A stretch of DNA of 64,000 bases, from NCBI RefSeq assembly GCF_002072955.1, contig NZ_LPUF01000001.1, positions 219,001 to 283,000 of the forward strand. Direction: 5' to 3'. The stretch's first letter is position 1, and each line of letters begins with the position of its first letter. Source of the DNA: Methyloprofundus sedimenti. Lineage in GTDB: Bacteria; Pseudomonadota; Gammaproteobacteria; Methylococcales; Methylomonadaceae. This document shows, piece by piece, positions 11,571 to 21,068 of this stretch. The notes beneath the pieces were generated by a model. That model saw nothing but the letters and a program-made list of their open reading frames with translations, had not been told where the DNA came from and did not search any database. The translations under genes were made by a program, and so were the position numbers.

Positions 11571-12671
11571 TTATAAACGCATTGGCATAACAATAAATTT
11601 ATATTCCTGTTCGTTAGGCTCTTCAATAAAACAACAGCTGGAATTTTCAGCGATAGTGAGCACTGCTAGTTCAGAATCCAGATTAGCGACAGCATCTAAA
11701 ATATACTGAGAATTAAATGCAATCGAAAGTGGTTGCCCTTGGTATTCAATAAAAATCTCTTCATCAGCTTCTTCATGTTCGGGGTTATTAGTACTTATTT
11801 TTAAGTTACCCCCATCAATAGAAAACTCAACCCCTTTAAACTTTTCATTTGAAAGAATCGCAACTCGCGTTAAAGCATCTTTTAATAATTGTTTTTGTAC
11901 ATGAATCGGACTATAAAAGTCCTGCTCAAAAACTTTGCTAAAGTCCGGATATTTTGAATCAACCAGCTTGGCTGAAAATATCAAATTACCAATGACTACA
12001 CGTATATTATTACGCGAAAAATCTACCTGTAATTCCTGTTCCTCATTATCTAACAAACGTGCTAATTCCAATACACCTTTTCTAGGAATAATAATGCGCA
12101 ATTCAATCCCGGTTTCCTGAGCAATACGATCTTCATAGATTGCCAGTCTATGACCATCAGATCCAACCAGTTTAAGTTGCTGGTTAAATATATTCAGCAT
12201 AATGCCATTTAAGTAATAGCGTATATCCTGATTAGCCATGCAGAATGTTGTTTTATCCAGAGCTTTTTTGAGCTGGCCTGCTTGTATAGAGAAATGACAA
12301 TCCATTGAGCTCATTTCAAAGTTTGGATAGTCATCAGCCGGTAGAGTACTTACGACAAAGCGACTACGACCTGATTGAATTTTTAATTTGTTGTCACTTA
12401 ATTCAAATTTAATATCAACAGCGCTGGGTAATAAACGACAGATATCGAGAAGTTTCCGTGCCGGAATAGTAATACTACCTTCGACTTCATTATCCAATGC
12501 AAGTTTAGCAACAATTTGTACTTCCAGGTCTGTGCCCGTCAATGTAAGTTGATTGTTTTGCAATTGAAAAAGCACATTAGCAAGAATAGGCATGGTTTGC
12601 TTTTTTTCGATAACATTGACAATCTGCTGTAGAGGCGTGAGTAATAGCTCTCTATTAATTATAAATTTCAT
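11571..12671 (-). CDS. dnaN: DNA polymerase III beta sliding clamp
   Basis: DnaN is the ring-shaped processivity clamp of the replicase. The 366-residue product has the same length as E. coli DnaN. It starts MKFIINRELLLTPLQQIVNVIEKKQTMPIL and ends EQEYKFIVMPMRL; the C-terminal VMPMRL is the hallmark of the hydrophobic pocket that binds clamp partners. Three similar clamp domains follow in order. It is the first gene of the dnaN-recF-gyrB run. The usual upstream neighbour dnaA is absent here and lies at 30.8-32.1 kb. Confidence 0.98.
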   Translation of the reverse strand: MKFIINRELLLTPLQQIVNVIEKKQTMPILANVLFQLQNNQLTLTGTDLEVQIVAKLALDNEVEGSITIPARKLLDICRLLPSAVDIKFELSDNKLKIQSGRSRFVVSTLPADDYPNFEMSSMDCHFSIQAGQLKKALDKTTFCMANQDIRYYLNGIMLNIFNQQLKLVGSDGHRLAIYEDRIAQETGIELRIIIPRKGVLELARLLDNEEQELQVDFSRNNIRVVIGNLIFSAKLVDSKYPDFSKVFEQDFYSPIHVQKQLLKDALTRVAILSNEKFKGVEFSIDGGNLKISTNNPEHEEADEEIFIEYQGQPLSIAFNSQYILDAVANLDSELAVLTIAENSSCCFIEEPNEQEYKFIVMPMRL

Positions 12672-12998
12672 AAAAGATATATTATTTTATTAGTATTACT
12701 ATTGAGTTAGCTTCTAACTATTGATAGGTATTATTAGGACAGCATTTTAACCTGTTTTGTAACCTTGTGCCTAAGATTGAAAATACTTGTATCCTGGATT
12801 TACAGGTAAATGAAAGCGTTAAATTCAAGTACTGACCGAACACAATAAACCCGGCACTCAAAGTACTGGATTGTGCATAGAATGAAACCGGGGTGCTGTG
12901 GTAAAGCGGACCTAAAGTCCGCTATAAGAAATACGACTCAAGAAGGGAAAAAACAGGCGAACTAGAGTTAGAGTCCGTCTATACTGAATTAAAAATTT
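12672..12998. other. intergenic region upstream of dnaN
   Basis: No gene is visible. The dnaN promoter should lie here. A short hairpin (12905-12923) lies toward the 3' end of the upstream minus-strand gene. Confidence 0.55.
12905..12923 (-). terminator. possible hairpin 3' of the conserved unknown gene
   Basis: AGCGGAC, a five-base loop and GTCCGCT form a perfect 7 bp stem about 75 bp beyond the stop at 12999. No strong U-run follows on the minus strand, so a terminator role is weakly supported. Confidence 0.3.
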
Positions 12999-14414
12999 CT
13001 ATCTAGCAGAGTAGCCAAGCAATCTTTTACTAATAATCATTTTAGAAATAGATTCAGGGACTTGATCCTCCCATTTTCCCCTCCCTTTTTGAATTTCTGA
13101 GAGTACTTGAGATGGATTTATATGCAGCATACTTTCGTCTACATTTTCTAAACCTACCAAATAACCATTTTCTTTACAGTATTCAAATAAGTGCTGTAAT
13201 TTTTTAGGCGGTTTAAAATTATCAATCGTGATTAATTCTTCTTGTTCAGGGCTTTTGATAGGGTATATGTATAAACGGGTATTGTCTGGAAATAATTTTG
13301 CGAACGCTTCCAGAATCCCTCCTTCTAATCCAATATAATAATCTTCAGTGAAAATAAGATCCAGATTGGAAATTCCAAGAATCATACCAAGCTGTTGATT
13401 GGTATAACGACGGAAATATTGACGTAAGCGGAAATAGCGCAAATAATTAGAAATCATCACTGTATATCCCTGGGTGTTTAGCATATCCACACGAGCAAGA
13501 AAATCAGCATCATCGATTACATCACCTACAGTCAAGCTCGCCATAGTTATTTCAGCTAACACCAGGATTTTGCTGGTATCAATATTATCAACTTCCTTAA
13601 AGTGTTCCTCACCACATTTTTTCATATCAAGATGTAGTTTTGTTAAAGGCGTGTAGGTGCCACGGATTACCAAAATATTTTTCTTGTACAGGAGTTCACT
13701 AGGCACTTGTACTTCACCTTCCGGGCTAAACATTATGGCATGCGTCAAATTTTTATGAACCAGATGTAAATTCATTAATCTATTTTCAGTCTCTTCAAAA
13801 TAAGGACCTGAAAAATTAATTAAATCAACTTCAATACGGCAGGGTTCTAGATCATCAACCAACGCTTCAATGATTTTTTTAGGTTGAGTGAAATGGTGAA
13901 AAGCAGCATGAATTAAATTTACCCCTACTACACCTAATGCCTCTTGCTGAGCACCACCATCATTATCTAACATACGCACATGTACAATAATATCGCTAGG
14001 TGCAGCTCCGGGGTATAGCTGTACTCGAATACCTAACCAACCATGACATTCATTTTTTTGTAAATAACTTTTTGCAGTGACTGTTGCAGCATAAGAAAAA
14101 AAAGTAGTATTTCTCGGGCGTGTTGGAGTTAATAAATCAGTAACAGCCGTATATTCCCGATCCAGCATTTTCATCAATCGACTGCGACTGACATATCGCT
14201 TGGTTTCTTCAGCCCCATAAATATCATCACTTACTTGCATATCATATGCGGACATTGTTTTAGCAATTGTTCCGGCTGCTCCACCTGCTTGAAAAAAGTT
14301 TCTTGCAACTTCCTGACCCGCTCCTATTTCAACAATTGTTCCATACTTGCAAATATCCAGATTAATTTCTAAAGCTTTTTGTAATGTTTTTTGAATTTTT
14401 TCACGATCAGACAT
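12999..14414 (-). CDS. conserved protein of unknown function (471 aa)
   Basis: I do not recognise a characterised function. The protein begins MSDREKIQKTLQKALEIN and appears soluble: no signal peptide or membrane segment is seen. A stretch RGTYTPLTKLHLDM (about residues 248-261) resembles the phosphate-binding loop of nucleotidyltransferases (GTFxPxxxxH). This may be why relatives are sometimes annotated as nicotinate-nucleotide adenylyltransferase, but the downstream ISTSR-like motif is not evident. It lies between dnaN and the candidate origin, reading away from the origin. Confidence 0.7.
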   Translation of the reverse strand: MSDREKIQKTLQKALEINLDICKYGTIVEIGAGQEVARNFFQAGGAAGTIAKTMSAYDMQVSDDIYGAEETKRYVSRSRLMKMLDREYTAVTDLLTPTRPRNTTFFSYAATVTAKSYLQKNECHGWLGIRVQLYPGAAPSDIIVHVRMLDNDGGAQQEALGVVGVNLIHAAFHHFTQPKKIIEALVDDLEPCRIEVDLINFSGPYFEETENRLMNLHLVHKNLTHAIMFSPEGEVQVPSELLYKKNILVIRGTYTPLTKLHLDMKKCGEEHFKEVDNIDTSKILVLAEITMASLTVGDVIDDADFLARVDMLNTQGYTVMISNYLRYFRLRQYFRRYTNQQLGMILGISNLDLIFTEDYYIGLEGGILEAFAKLFPDNTRLYIYPIKSPEQEELITIDNFKPPKKLQHLFEYCKENGYLVGLENVDESMLHINPSQVLSEIQKGRGKWEDQVPESISKMIISKRLLGYSAR

Positions 14415-14489
14415 TTTGGTAAAACCTTTTGGTAGTAATTTTTACAGTCATTATGACGTGTTAGTTAGTAATAATAAAATATTTATTTA

Positions 14490-14700
14490 TATAAACTTAC
14501 TATTACTATTAGTCATTGATTAAGTTGTGGATAAGCTGTTTTTCAACATTAATATCAATTTCTTAACGTGTATGTAACTATGTTATAAAGTTTAGTGTTG
14601 AGTGTGACAAAGGTGTACGTAAAAAGGCAATGAATCATTGAACACAGAATAAAAACATCTTTAAACATGGCTAATTAACAGGGTTGTACACACTTGCAAG
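14490..14700 (+). repeat. origin-like repeat unit, copy 1
   Basis: The unit contains AT-rich ACTTACTATTACTATTAG, then a perfect DnaA box (TGTGGATAA), TTCTTAACGTGTATGTAA, ATGTTATAAAG and AAAACATCTTTA, and ends ATTAACAGGGTTGTACACA. It aligns block by block with copy 2 about 860 bp to the right. Confidence 0.7.
14526..14534 (-). promoter_or_regulatory. DnaA box (perfect)
   Basis: TGTGGATAA here is TTATCCACA on the minus strand, the exact E. coli-type DnaA box. It follows an AT-rich trinucleotide-like run (TACTATTACTATTAG) that could serve as the unwinding element. Confidence 0.7.
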
Positions 14701-14722
14701 CGCTCAAAATATTATCTGATTA

Positions 14723-14832
14723 GCCACAAGCTTCAACTATCTTTAAAAAAAATGCGTATAAATCTAATGTAGCCCATATGACGTTTATGGAATGCGGAGA
14801 ATAGGTGCCATGAATATCCCGTATTCCGCTAG
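14723..14832 (+). repeat. dispersed repeat C, copy 2
   Basis: The stretch ACAAGCTTCAACTATC to TATTCCGCTAGC is nearly identical to 263-366. It sits between the two origin-like units, so a mobile or recombining repeat has entered this gap. Confidence 0.75.
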
Positions 14833-15349
14833 CGCCATAACGGGCAACAAAGTAGTTATTGATAGGCTGAAAATTAAACGTAATCAGGAAATATTAAAAA
14901 CGGAGCTAGCTTAACTAAATGAATATTTTAGTGCTCCATTTAGGTTTGGAACATCTGCGTAAGCGAACAGTATTTTTTTGTCGATAAAATATAAGGTGCT
15001 CCGATATCAATCACATCAGGACATGTAAGGTAAAAAATATAAACTGCTGCAGATTTTATAAAGGGATGTAGCTCGAATCAGAGCAACATCCATTTCAATT
15101 TGTCTCGTTGAGCCTGGATACCTAAAGTAAGTCTGTGTAAAAAATAATTCTCCAATACTGTTTTTAATCGCATATGTATCAATCCAATACTATCGAATAT
15201 GAATTCGATAGTTTAGTTTGGCAATTCTGCTGACTTTTCAATACATAAAATTTCTAAATTTGAAATCTTTGAACGGGCAATCCAAAGATCTCTCAGTGCC
15301 AGGATTTTAAGCACTTTGTAAAATCTCTAATAATTATAAGAAGGTTAAA

Positions 15350-15560
15350 TATATAAACTTATTATTACTATTAGCAAAGCAAAAGTCTGTTGATAAGTTA
15401 TTTTTTAGCTTAACTATCAGTTTATTAACCTGTTTGTAATATTGTTATAAAGCTTAGTTATAGATGTTACAAAGATGTGGGTTTAAAGGACAGTAAAAAT
15501 TAATAACAGATAGAAAACATCTTTATGTATACATAGTTAACAGGCTTATGCACATGAAAC
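15350..15560 (+). repeat. origin-like repeat unit, copy 2
   Basis: The unit starts ACTTATTATTACTATTAG, contains TGTTGATAA (one mismatch to a DnaA box), TTATTAACCTGTTTGTAA, TTGTTATAAAG and AAAACATCTTTA, and ends GTTAACAGGCTTATGCACA. The order and spacing of the blocks follow copy 1. Confidence 0.7.
15546..15554 (+). promoter_or_regulatory. DnaA box (TTATGCACA)
   Basis: TTATGCACA fits the TTATNCACA consensus exactly. It lies at the right edge of origin-like unit 2, close to the tesA stop. The matching position in unit 1 (14684) reads TTGTACACA. Confidence 0.6.
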
Positions 15561-15570
15561 TTGCTAAGCT

Positions 15571-16170
15571 TTACAACAATGGCAACAGATAAGGCACTAT
15601 ATTATTTGCAATAACAGTTTGTGCGATTTCATTAGGATGTAAGCCATCGCGCTGTATTTGAGATTTATCTAAAGCAACACCTTCGAGAATAAAGGGTACT
15701 AAAGTAATATTGCTTTTTTTAGCTATTTTTTCATAGCTGGTATAAAACATGTCAGTGTAGCGTTTTCCATAATTACTGGGTATACGCATAGTTAGTAGTA
15801 AAACTTTTGCACCCGATTTTTTTGCCTGTTCAATTATGGCAGTTAAATTTTGTTGCATGTTCTTTAAAGACAAACCTCTTAACCCATCGTTCGCACCAAG
15901 TTCAAGTATGAGTATCTCGGGTTGATATCGGGTTAGTATTTGCGGTAAACGTGCTAGTCCTCCGGCGGTAGTATCACCACTAATACTTGCATTATGCACT
16001 GTATAATCAGGATGACTGGATGCCAATTGCTTGGCCATTAAAGCAACCCAGCCATGTTGTACTTCAAATCCATAGCTAGCACTGATACTATCTCCTAAGA
16101 CTACAATTGACTTTGCCTGTGTCAGCGTAGAACAAAAAAATAAAACTCCCACTAAAATAACTTTAAGCAT
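15571..16170 (-). CDS. tesA: TesA-like SGNH lysophospholipase / thioesterase
   Basis: This is a periplasmic GDSL/SGNH esterase of the TesA (acyl-CoA thioesterase I, protease I, lysophospholipase L1) group. Block I is VVLGDSISASYGF with the nucleophile Ser, block II SGDTTAGG, block III ELGANDGLRG and block V RDGLHPN with the Asp-His pair. I choose the ATG at 16170, which starts MLKVILVGVLFFCSTLTQAKS, a clear signal peptide; the in-frame upstream extension to 16290 has no such support. It is divergent from the ybbA-like gene, with only 1 bp between the two start codons. The same tesA / ybbA / ybbP arrangement exists in E. coli. Confidence 0.93.
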   Translation of the reverse strand: MLKVILVGVLFFCSTLTQAKSIVVLGDSISASYGFEVQHGWVALMAKQLASSHPDYTVHNASISGDTTAGGLARLPQILTRYQPEILILELGANDGLRGLSLKNMQQNLTAIIEQAKKSGAKVLLLTMRIPSNYGKRYTDMFYTSYEKIAKKSNITLVPFILEGVALDKSQIQRDGLHPNEIAQTVIANNIVPYLLPLL

Positions 16171-16171
16171 A

Positions 16172-16861
16172 ATGAACTCCCAAATAGATAAATATAAATC
16201 AAGCATCATTAATGTTGATAACTTGTGTAAAACAGTATCCAGTAATAATAGCGATTTGACTATCTTGTCATCAGTTAGCTTTAAAATCAAAGCCGCAGAA
16301 AGTGTAGCGATTATTGGTGCTTCAGGATCTGGGAAATCTACTTTACTGAGTTTATTGGCAGGCCTGGATGTTGCCAGCTCCGGTTCAATAGAAATACTGG
16401 GTCAATCAATTGGTAAATTTGATGAAGATGGTCGCGCAGCTTTACGTAATCAATTGATTGGTTTTGTATTTCAATCTTTTCAATTATTACCCAATCTTAC
16501 TGCATTAGAAAATGTCATGTTGCCGCTAGAATTAACGGGTAATAAAAATGCAAAAAAATTGGCGGCTGATTTGTTAGATCGAGTTGGATTAAGCCAGAGA
16601 TTAACACATACACCAAATCAACTGTCTGGTGGAGAACAGCAACGCGTTGCTTTAGCGCGCGCATTTGTGACTCGACCTAAAATTTTATTTGCGGATGAAC
16701 CGACTGGCAACCTGGATAGCACAACAGGTGAATATATTATCGATTTACTATTTGAATTAAATCGAGAAAATCAGACGACTTTAATATTGGTGACACATGA
16801 TCAGCGATTAGCAGAACATTGTGATCGCATCATTGAATTAAAAGCAGGGTGTATTATATGA
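16172..16861 (+). CDS. ybbA: ABC transporter ATP-binding protein, YbbA type
   Basis: The 229-residue ATPase has Walker [17 protein letters not shown], the signature [14 protein letters not shown] and Walker [14 protein letters not shown] followed by the H-loop LVTHDQ. The LolD/MacB-type sequence and the downstream FtsX-like permease identify the YbbA-YbbP exporter class, whose substrate is not established. It overlaps the permease gene by ATGA at 16858-16861, so translation is probably coupled. The start codon nearly abuts that of the divergent tesA, so both promoters must lie within each other's coding region. Confidence 0.93.
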   Translation: MNSQIDKYKSSIINVDNLCKTVSSNNSDLTILSSVSFKIKAAESVAIIGASGSGKSTLLSLLAGLDVASSGSIEILGQSIGKFDEDGRAALRNQLIGFVFQSFQLLPNLTALENVMLPLELTGNKNAKKLAADLLDRVGLSQRLTHTPNQLSGGEQQRVALARAFVTRPKILFADEPTGNLDSTTGEYIIDLLFELNRENQTTLILVTHDQRLAEHCDRIIELKAGCII

Positions 16862-19341
16862 ATCGTTTGTTATTAGCCTTGCGCTTTTTGCACAGAGATA
16901 GTCGCTCAGGAGAATTGACTTTATTAATGTTCGCACTGATTATCGCTGTAGGAAGTTCTACCGCGATCAGTTTATTTGCCAATCGCATCAATCGCACGAT
17001 GAATTTTCAGGCAGCTGAATTTTTAGCAGCAGATTTGGTACTGACTAGTCCAGACTTTATTACGCATGATATTTTGGCAAAGGCCGAAAGTTTGGGATTA
17101 AAACATTCACAGGGAACTGATTTTTCCAGTGTGCTGATGGAAAATGATGAGTTTTTATTAGCCGCTGTTAAAGCAGTGAGTGCAAACTATCCATTACATG
17201 GTTATTTAAAAATAAGACAAGACAGCTATGCTCAGGAGCAGACTGTTTATCACGGTCCTTACATAGGTGAGGCATGGGTGGAAGCGCGTATCTTGTCTGC
17301 TTTACAACTTAAATTAGGCGATTTTTTGAGAGTTGGTGAGAAATCACTGTTAATTGCCCAGATTCTGACTTATGAACCTGATAAGCAAGGCGATTTATAT
17401 AGCCTATCACCCAGAGTGATGATTAATGCAGGTGATTTGGCAGAAACCAGAGTATTACAACCAGGCAGTCATGTACATCACTTTTATCAATTTGCTGGAG
17501 ATGAGGCAGGTATTCTTAAATTTAAGCGCTGGCTAAAGCCTCAGCTAGGTGTATCGCAGCGTATTATGGATGTTTATGAGGATAGACCAAAACTGGGCTC
17601 TGCTTTAGAAAAAGCGGAACGTTATCTGGGCTTGTCCAGTATTGTGGTCATTTTAATTTCCGGTGTCGCGATTGCGATGGCAACAAGGCGTTATAGTGAA
17701 AGGCATTTTAACAGTAGCGCAATTTTGCGCTGTTTAGGTTATAAACAAAATGATGTGCTGCAATTATTTTTATGGCAATTTGCTTTTATCGGCTTGTGTG
17801 CCAGCAGCATCGGCTGTCTAGTAGGATGGGTTACACAGGAATTTTTATTACATACCTTGCGTGAATTATTACCGGCAAAAATAGCAGCTCCTAGCTTACT
17901 TGCTTTTTTATTCGGCATAATTATGGGAGTTGTAGTGTTATTCGGGTTTGCTTTACCCCCTTTGTTACGTCTAAAACAGGTATCGCCTTTACGTATATTG
18001 CGTCGTGACCTGGTTCCGTTACCCAGTAGTGCCTGGCTGGTATATGGATTGGCAATAACTTTGTTACTGGTGTTAATAACTCAATATACTGAAGATATGC
18101 AAATGACACTTATTATTATCGGTGCATGTGCTCTTAGTTTATTAATAATAGCGGGGCTGGTATATCTTATATTAAGTACAAGTCGTTATTTACTTGCGTA
18201 TGTGAATTTAACCTGGCGCTTTGGTTTGCAAGGATTGTCAAAAAACAAGCACACAAATATTGTGCAGATATTAGCCTTTAGTATGACTTTGTTGGCAATC
18301 ATATTGAGTTTTACAGTACGATCGGATTTAATCAATGACTGGCAAAAGCAATTAGCGGATGATGCACCCAATCATTTTGCTTTAAATGTTTTTGCAGATC
18401 AGAAAGATGGATTGGAGTTGGAATTAAAACAACAAGGGGTAAAAGTGAGCAAGTTTTATCCTGTCGTTAGAGGACGTCTGGTTGAAATCAATTCACAACC
18501 GGTACAGCAAATTGTGACTAAAGACTCTACAGGCGAACGTGCGATACATCGTGATTTAAGTTTAACCTGGTCGCAAGCTGTCGCTAAGGATAATAGAATT
18601 GTCGCAGGACAATGGCCGGAAAAGCGTAAGCCAGGCCTTGTTTCAATAGAACAAAAACTAGCAGAAAATCTAAAGGTTAATATTGGCGACACGTTAACAT
18701 TTTCTATCGGCAGTCAACAAGTTAAGGCAGAAGTTGATAGTATTCGCAAAGTTGATTGGGATACCATGAAGCCTAATTTTTATATGATGTTCTCACCGGG
18801 CAGTATTGATCAGTTTGCGCATACCTATATCACCAGCTTTTATTTATCTGCCAGCAAAAAAGATTTGTTGAATCAATTACTCAAACATTATCCCGCGATG
18901 ACAGTATTAGATGTGGATTTATTATTACAACAGATTAATCGCATTTTGAGTCAATTAACAGCAGCTATTAATTACTTATTATATTTTGCATTAGCGGCCG
19001 GATTTTTAGTGTTATTTGCAGCAGTTCAAACAACATTAGATAGCCGAATTTATACCGGTGTATTAATGCGTACGCTAGGTGCAAAGCGCAGTTTTTTTCA
19101 AAAAATACAATGGATTGAATTTAGTGCCTTGGGTTTAATAGCAGGGATCCTGGCAGTTTTGATGTCGCAACTGGTCATCTATGCTTTATATTATTGGGTA
19201 CTTAAACTGGATTTTACTATTAACCTTACTTTGTGTTTAACAGTTCCAGTAGCGTCCGCTTTATTGATAGGTTTAGCAGGATTCTGGGGTACGCGCTCTG
19301 TTGTTAATCAGTCGCCTATGCAAGTCTTGAGAGAGTTGTAG
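16858..19341 (+). CDS. ybbP: FtsX-like ABC permease, YbbP type
   Basis: This is a long inner-membrane permease of about 827 residues with the YbbP layout. An N-terminal membrane helix (about 20-45) precedes a large periplasmic part. Four helices lie in the middle (about 260-450), a second periplasmic part follows, and three C-terminal helices end with TRSVVNQSPMQVLREL. The ATG at 16858 ([10 protein letters not shown]) overlaps the ybbA stop; a GTG three codons upstream is less likely. It works with the YbbA-like ATPase. The pair is related to LolCDE/MacB machinery, but the transported molecule is unknown. Confidence 0.92.
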   Translation: MNRLLLALRFLHRDSRSGELTLLMFALIIAVGSSTAISLFANRINRTMNFQAAEFLAADLVLTSPDFITHDILAKAESLGLKHSQGTDFSSVLMENDEFLLAAVKAVSANYPLHGYLKIRQDSYAQEQTVYHGPYIGEAWVEARILSALQLKLGDFLRVGEKSLLIAQILTYEPDKQGDLYSLSPRVMINAGDLAETRVLQPGSHVHHFYQFAGDEAGILKFKRWLKPQLGVSQRIMDVYEDRPKLGSALEKAERYLGLSSIVVILISGVAIAMATRRYSERHFNSSAILRCLGYKQNDVLQLFLWQFAFIGLCASSIGCLVGWVTQEFLLHTLRELLPAKIAAPSLLAFLFGIIMGVVVLFGFALPPLLRLKQVSPLRILRRDLVPLPSSAWLVYGLAITLLLVLITQYTEDMQMTLIIIGACALSLLIIAGLVYLILSTSRYLLAYVNLTWRFGLQGLSKNKHTNIVQILAFSMTLLAIILSFTVRSDLINDWQKQLADDAPNHFALNVFADQKDGLELELKQQGVKVSKFYPVVRGRLVEINSQPVQQIVTKDSTGERAIHRDLSLTWSQAVAKDNRIVAGQWPEKRKPGLVSIEQKLAENLKVNIGDTLTFSIGSQQVKAEVDSIRKVDWDTMKPNFYMMFSPGSIDQFAHTYITSFYLSASKKDLLNQLLKHYPAMTVLDVDLLLQQINRILSQLTAAINYLLYFALAAGFLVLFAAVQTTLDSRIYTGVLMRTLGAKRSFFQKIQWIEFSALGLIAGILAVLMSQLVIYALYYWVLKLDFTINLTLCLTVPVASALLIGLAGFWGTRSVVNQSPMQVLREL

Positions 19342-19597
19342 CGTGCGAACTGTATTTAATGCACTACAGAATTTTTACTCAAAAGGAAATAGAGAGCAGA
19401 ATTGTAAAGTTGCTTTTCTCAGAGCTTAATTCTAGATTAAAGAATAATTATGAATAACTACTTATTGATAAACAGGTAAAATGTCACTATCTTAATAAAG
19501 TGTTTATTAACATTGAAAATTGTAGGTTTGACACTAAAAACCTCCTAGTTAATGGTATGTTGTGCGTGCCTTCAGAAATATAGAGATTGCTTAAATA

Positions 19598-20425
19598 ATG
19601 AAAACAAAGAAAATAGGATTTATCGGTGGCGGTAATATGGCTCATAGCCTGATCAGTGGTCTAATTGCTAGTGGCCACCCGGCGCAACAAATCTGGGTTG
19701 CTGATTCAGATCAGGAAAAACTCTCCAGTTTGGCTAGCAGTATGCATGTAAATACTTCGGCAACAAATGATGATTTGATTGCACAAGTTGAAGTCGTTGT
19801 ATTAGCAGTTAAACCTCAATCGATTGCAGCCGTAATTAGGGCTTCCAAAGCTAGTTTTAATAAAGCCAATATTTTACTGGTTTCAATTGCAGCGGGTATT
19901 AATCAGCAAAGTTTAAGTAAATGGCTAGGTGCAGATAAAGCGATTGTTCGTTGTATGCCCAATACACCTGCTTTAGTACAAACCGGTGCAAGCGGATTAC
20001 ATGCTAATCAAAATGTAACTGAAGAACAACATGATTTGGCGGAAAATATCATGCGTTCTGTAGGAATTGCAGTCTGGGTTGAAAATGAATTTGAATTAGA
20101 TGCTGTTACTGCAGTTTCAGGTAGTGGTCCTGCTTATTTCTTTTTGCTAATGGAAGCGATGGAAAAAGCAGCGCTTGAATTGGGTTTATCGCAGCATACG
20201 GCTCAATTACTCATTGAACAAACCGCTTTAGGGGCAGCAAGAATTGCACTGGAATCGTCAGAGTCACCCGGAGAATTAAGAAAACGGGTGACCTCACCAG
20301 GTGGTACGACAGAAGAAGCGATTAAAACTTTTGAACAAGGTGGTTTCACTGCTTTGGTAAAAAAAGCTTTGCAAGCAGCCAATGATCGATCCATTTCATT
20401 ATCTAAAGAATTGGGAGCAGAATAA
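19598..20425 (+). CDS. proC: pyrroline-5-carboxylate reductase
   Basis: ProC makes L-proline from pyrroline-5-carboxylate using NAD(P)H. The 275-residue product has the N-terminal Rossmann motif KIGFIGGGNMAHSLISGL. The P5CR signature is in the region VSGSGPAYFFLLMEAM and SPGGTTEEAIKTFEQGG. It begins 256 bp after ybbP, so it probably has its own promoter. Its last base is the first base of the yggT start (ATG at 20425), giving tight proC-yggT coupling, an order common in gammaproteobacteria. Confidence 0.97.
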   Translation: MKTKKIGFIGGGNMAHSLISGLIASGHPAQQIWVADSDQEKLSSLASSMHVNTSATNDDLIAQVEVVVLAVKPQSIAAVIRASKASFNKANILLVSIAAGINQQSLSKWLGADKAIVRCMPNTPALVQTGASGLHANQNVTEEQHDLAENIMRSVGIAVWVENEFELDAVTAVSGSGPAYFFLLMEAMEKAALELGLSQHTAQLLIEQTALGAARIALESSESPGELRKRVTSPGGTTEEAIKTFEQGGFTALVKKALQAANDRSISLSKELGAE

Positions 20426-21000
20426 TGGGTTCAACATATGTTAGTGATCCAATCATTTTTTTGATGGATACCGTTTTTTCATTTTATATTTTAGCGGTGG
20501 TTTTACGTTTTCTTTTACAATGGGTGGGCGGAGATTTTTATAATCCAATCTCACAGTTCTTAGTGAAAATAACCCATCCGCCTCTTCGAGTGTTACGCCG
20601 CTATATTCCGGCAGTGGGTAAAATAGATACATCATCCATCGTGTTTGTCATTGCTTTGCAAATGTTTTCAGATCTTATTACCCTGACTCTAAAAGGCATT
20701 CCATTTAGTTTTGCTGCACTCATTCTATTATCCATCAGTCAGTTAATTTCTTTAGTCATTAATGTGTTTGTGTTTGCTGTCTTTGTACGCGCATTATTAA
20801 GCTGGATAAACCCAGGTTCATTTAATGCGGCTTCCAATTTGCTGTACAGCATTACTGAGCCACTATTAGTTTCTTGCAGACGAGTCATTCCCGATATTGG
20901 TGGTATCGATCTATCGCCATTGCTTGTTCTTGTGGGTCTGCAACTGGCTAAAATGTTAATTATTCCACCGTTACAGGAATTAATTACTCTGGTTGGATAA
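20425..21000 (+). CDS. yggT: YggT family integral membrane protein
   Basis: The 191-residue protein consists of two YGGT repeats, each with a membrane segment and a polar signature. The first contains VLRFLLQWVGGDFYNPISQFLVKITHPPLR and the second ALLSWINPGSFNAASNLLYSITEPLL. The family has been linked to osmotic tolerance and to Sec- or division-related functions in different bacteria, with no firm activity. It overlaps proC by one base. Confidence 0.93.
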   Translation: MGSTYVSDPIIFLMDTVFSFYILAVVLRFLLQWVGGDFYNPISQFLVKITHPPLRVLRRYIPAVGKIDTSSIVFVIALQMFSDLITLTLKGIPFSFAALILLSISQLISLVINVFVFAVFVRALLSWINPGSFNAASNLLYSITEPLLVSCRRVIPDIGGIDLSPLLVLVGLQLAKMLIIPPLQELITLVG

Positions 21001-21013
21001 TTTGTCCAGGATG

Positions 21014-21039
21014 TAGCAGTATTTTCCTGGATACTGCTA
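21014..21039 (+). terminator. hairpin 3' of yggT, possible terminator
   Basis: TAGCAGTAT and ATACTGCTA form a perfect 9 bp stem with an 8 bp loop, starting 13 bp after the yggT stop. The following sequence (TATCTTTGTTA) is only moderately T-rich. Confidence 0.55.
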
Positions 21040-21068
21040 TATCTTTGTTAAATTTAAAATATCTAAGA

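Larger units (their letters stand above)
14415..15570. other. candidate chromosomal replication origin region (oriC), internally duplicated
   Basis: This 1.15 kb stretch has no gene. A segment at about 14490-14700 recurs in diverged form at about 15350-15560. Each copy starts with an AT-rich run containing TTATTACTATTAG or TTACTATTACTATTAG, then a DnaA-box-like sequence, then ATGTTATAAAG- and AAAACATCTTTA-type blocks, and ends TTAACAGGSTTRTRCACA. DnaA boxes are TGTGGATAA at 14526-14534 (perfect on the minus strand) and TTATGCACA at 15546-15554 (TTATNCACA). One-mismatch versions are at 14684-14692 and 15388-15396. Genes to the left read minus and genes to the right read plus, as expected for an origin. 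The function is inferred, not shown. Confidence 0.6.

Noticed and set aside
12999-14414. Assignment as nicotinate-nucleotide adenylyltransferase
   Set aside because: Only one loop (RGTYTPLTKLH) resembles the family. The second nucleotidyltransferase motif is not visible and the length is far above the 200-220 residues usual for NadD.
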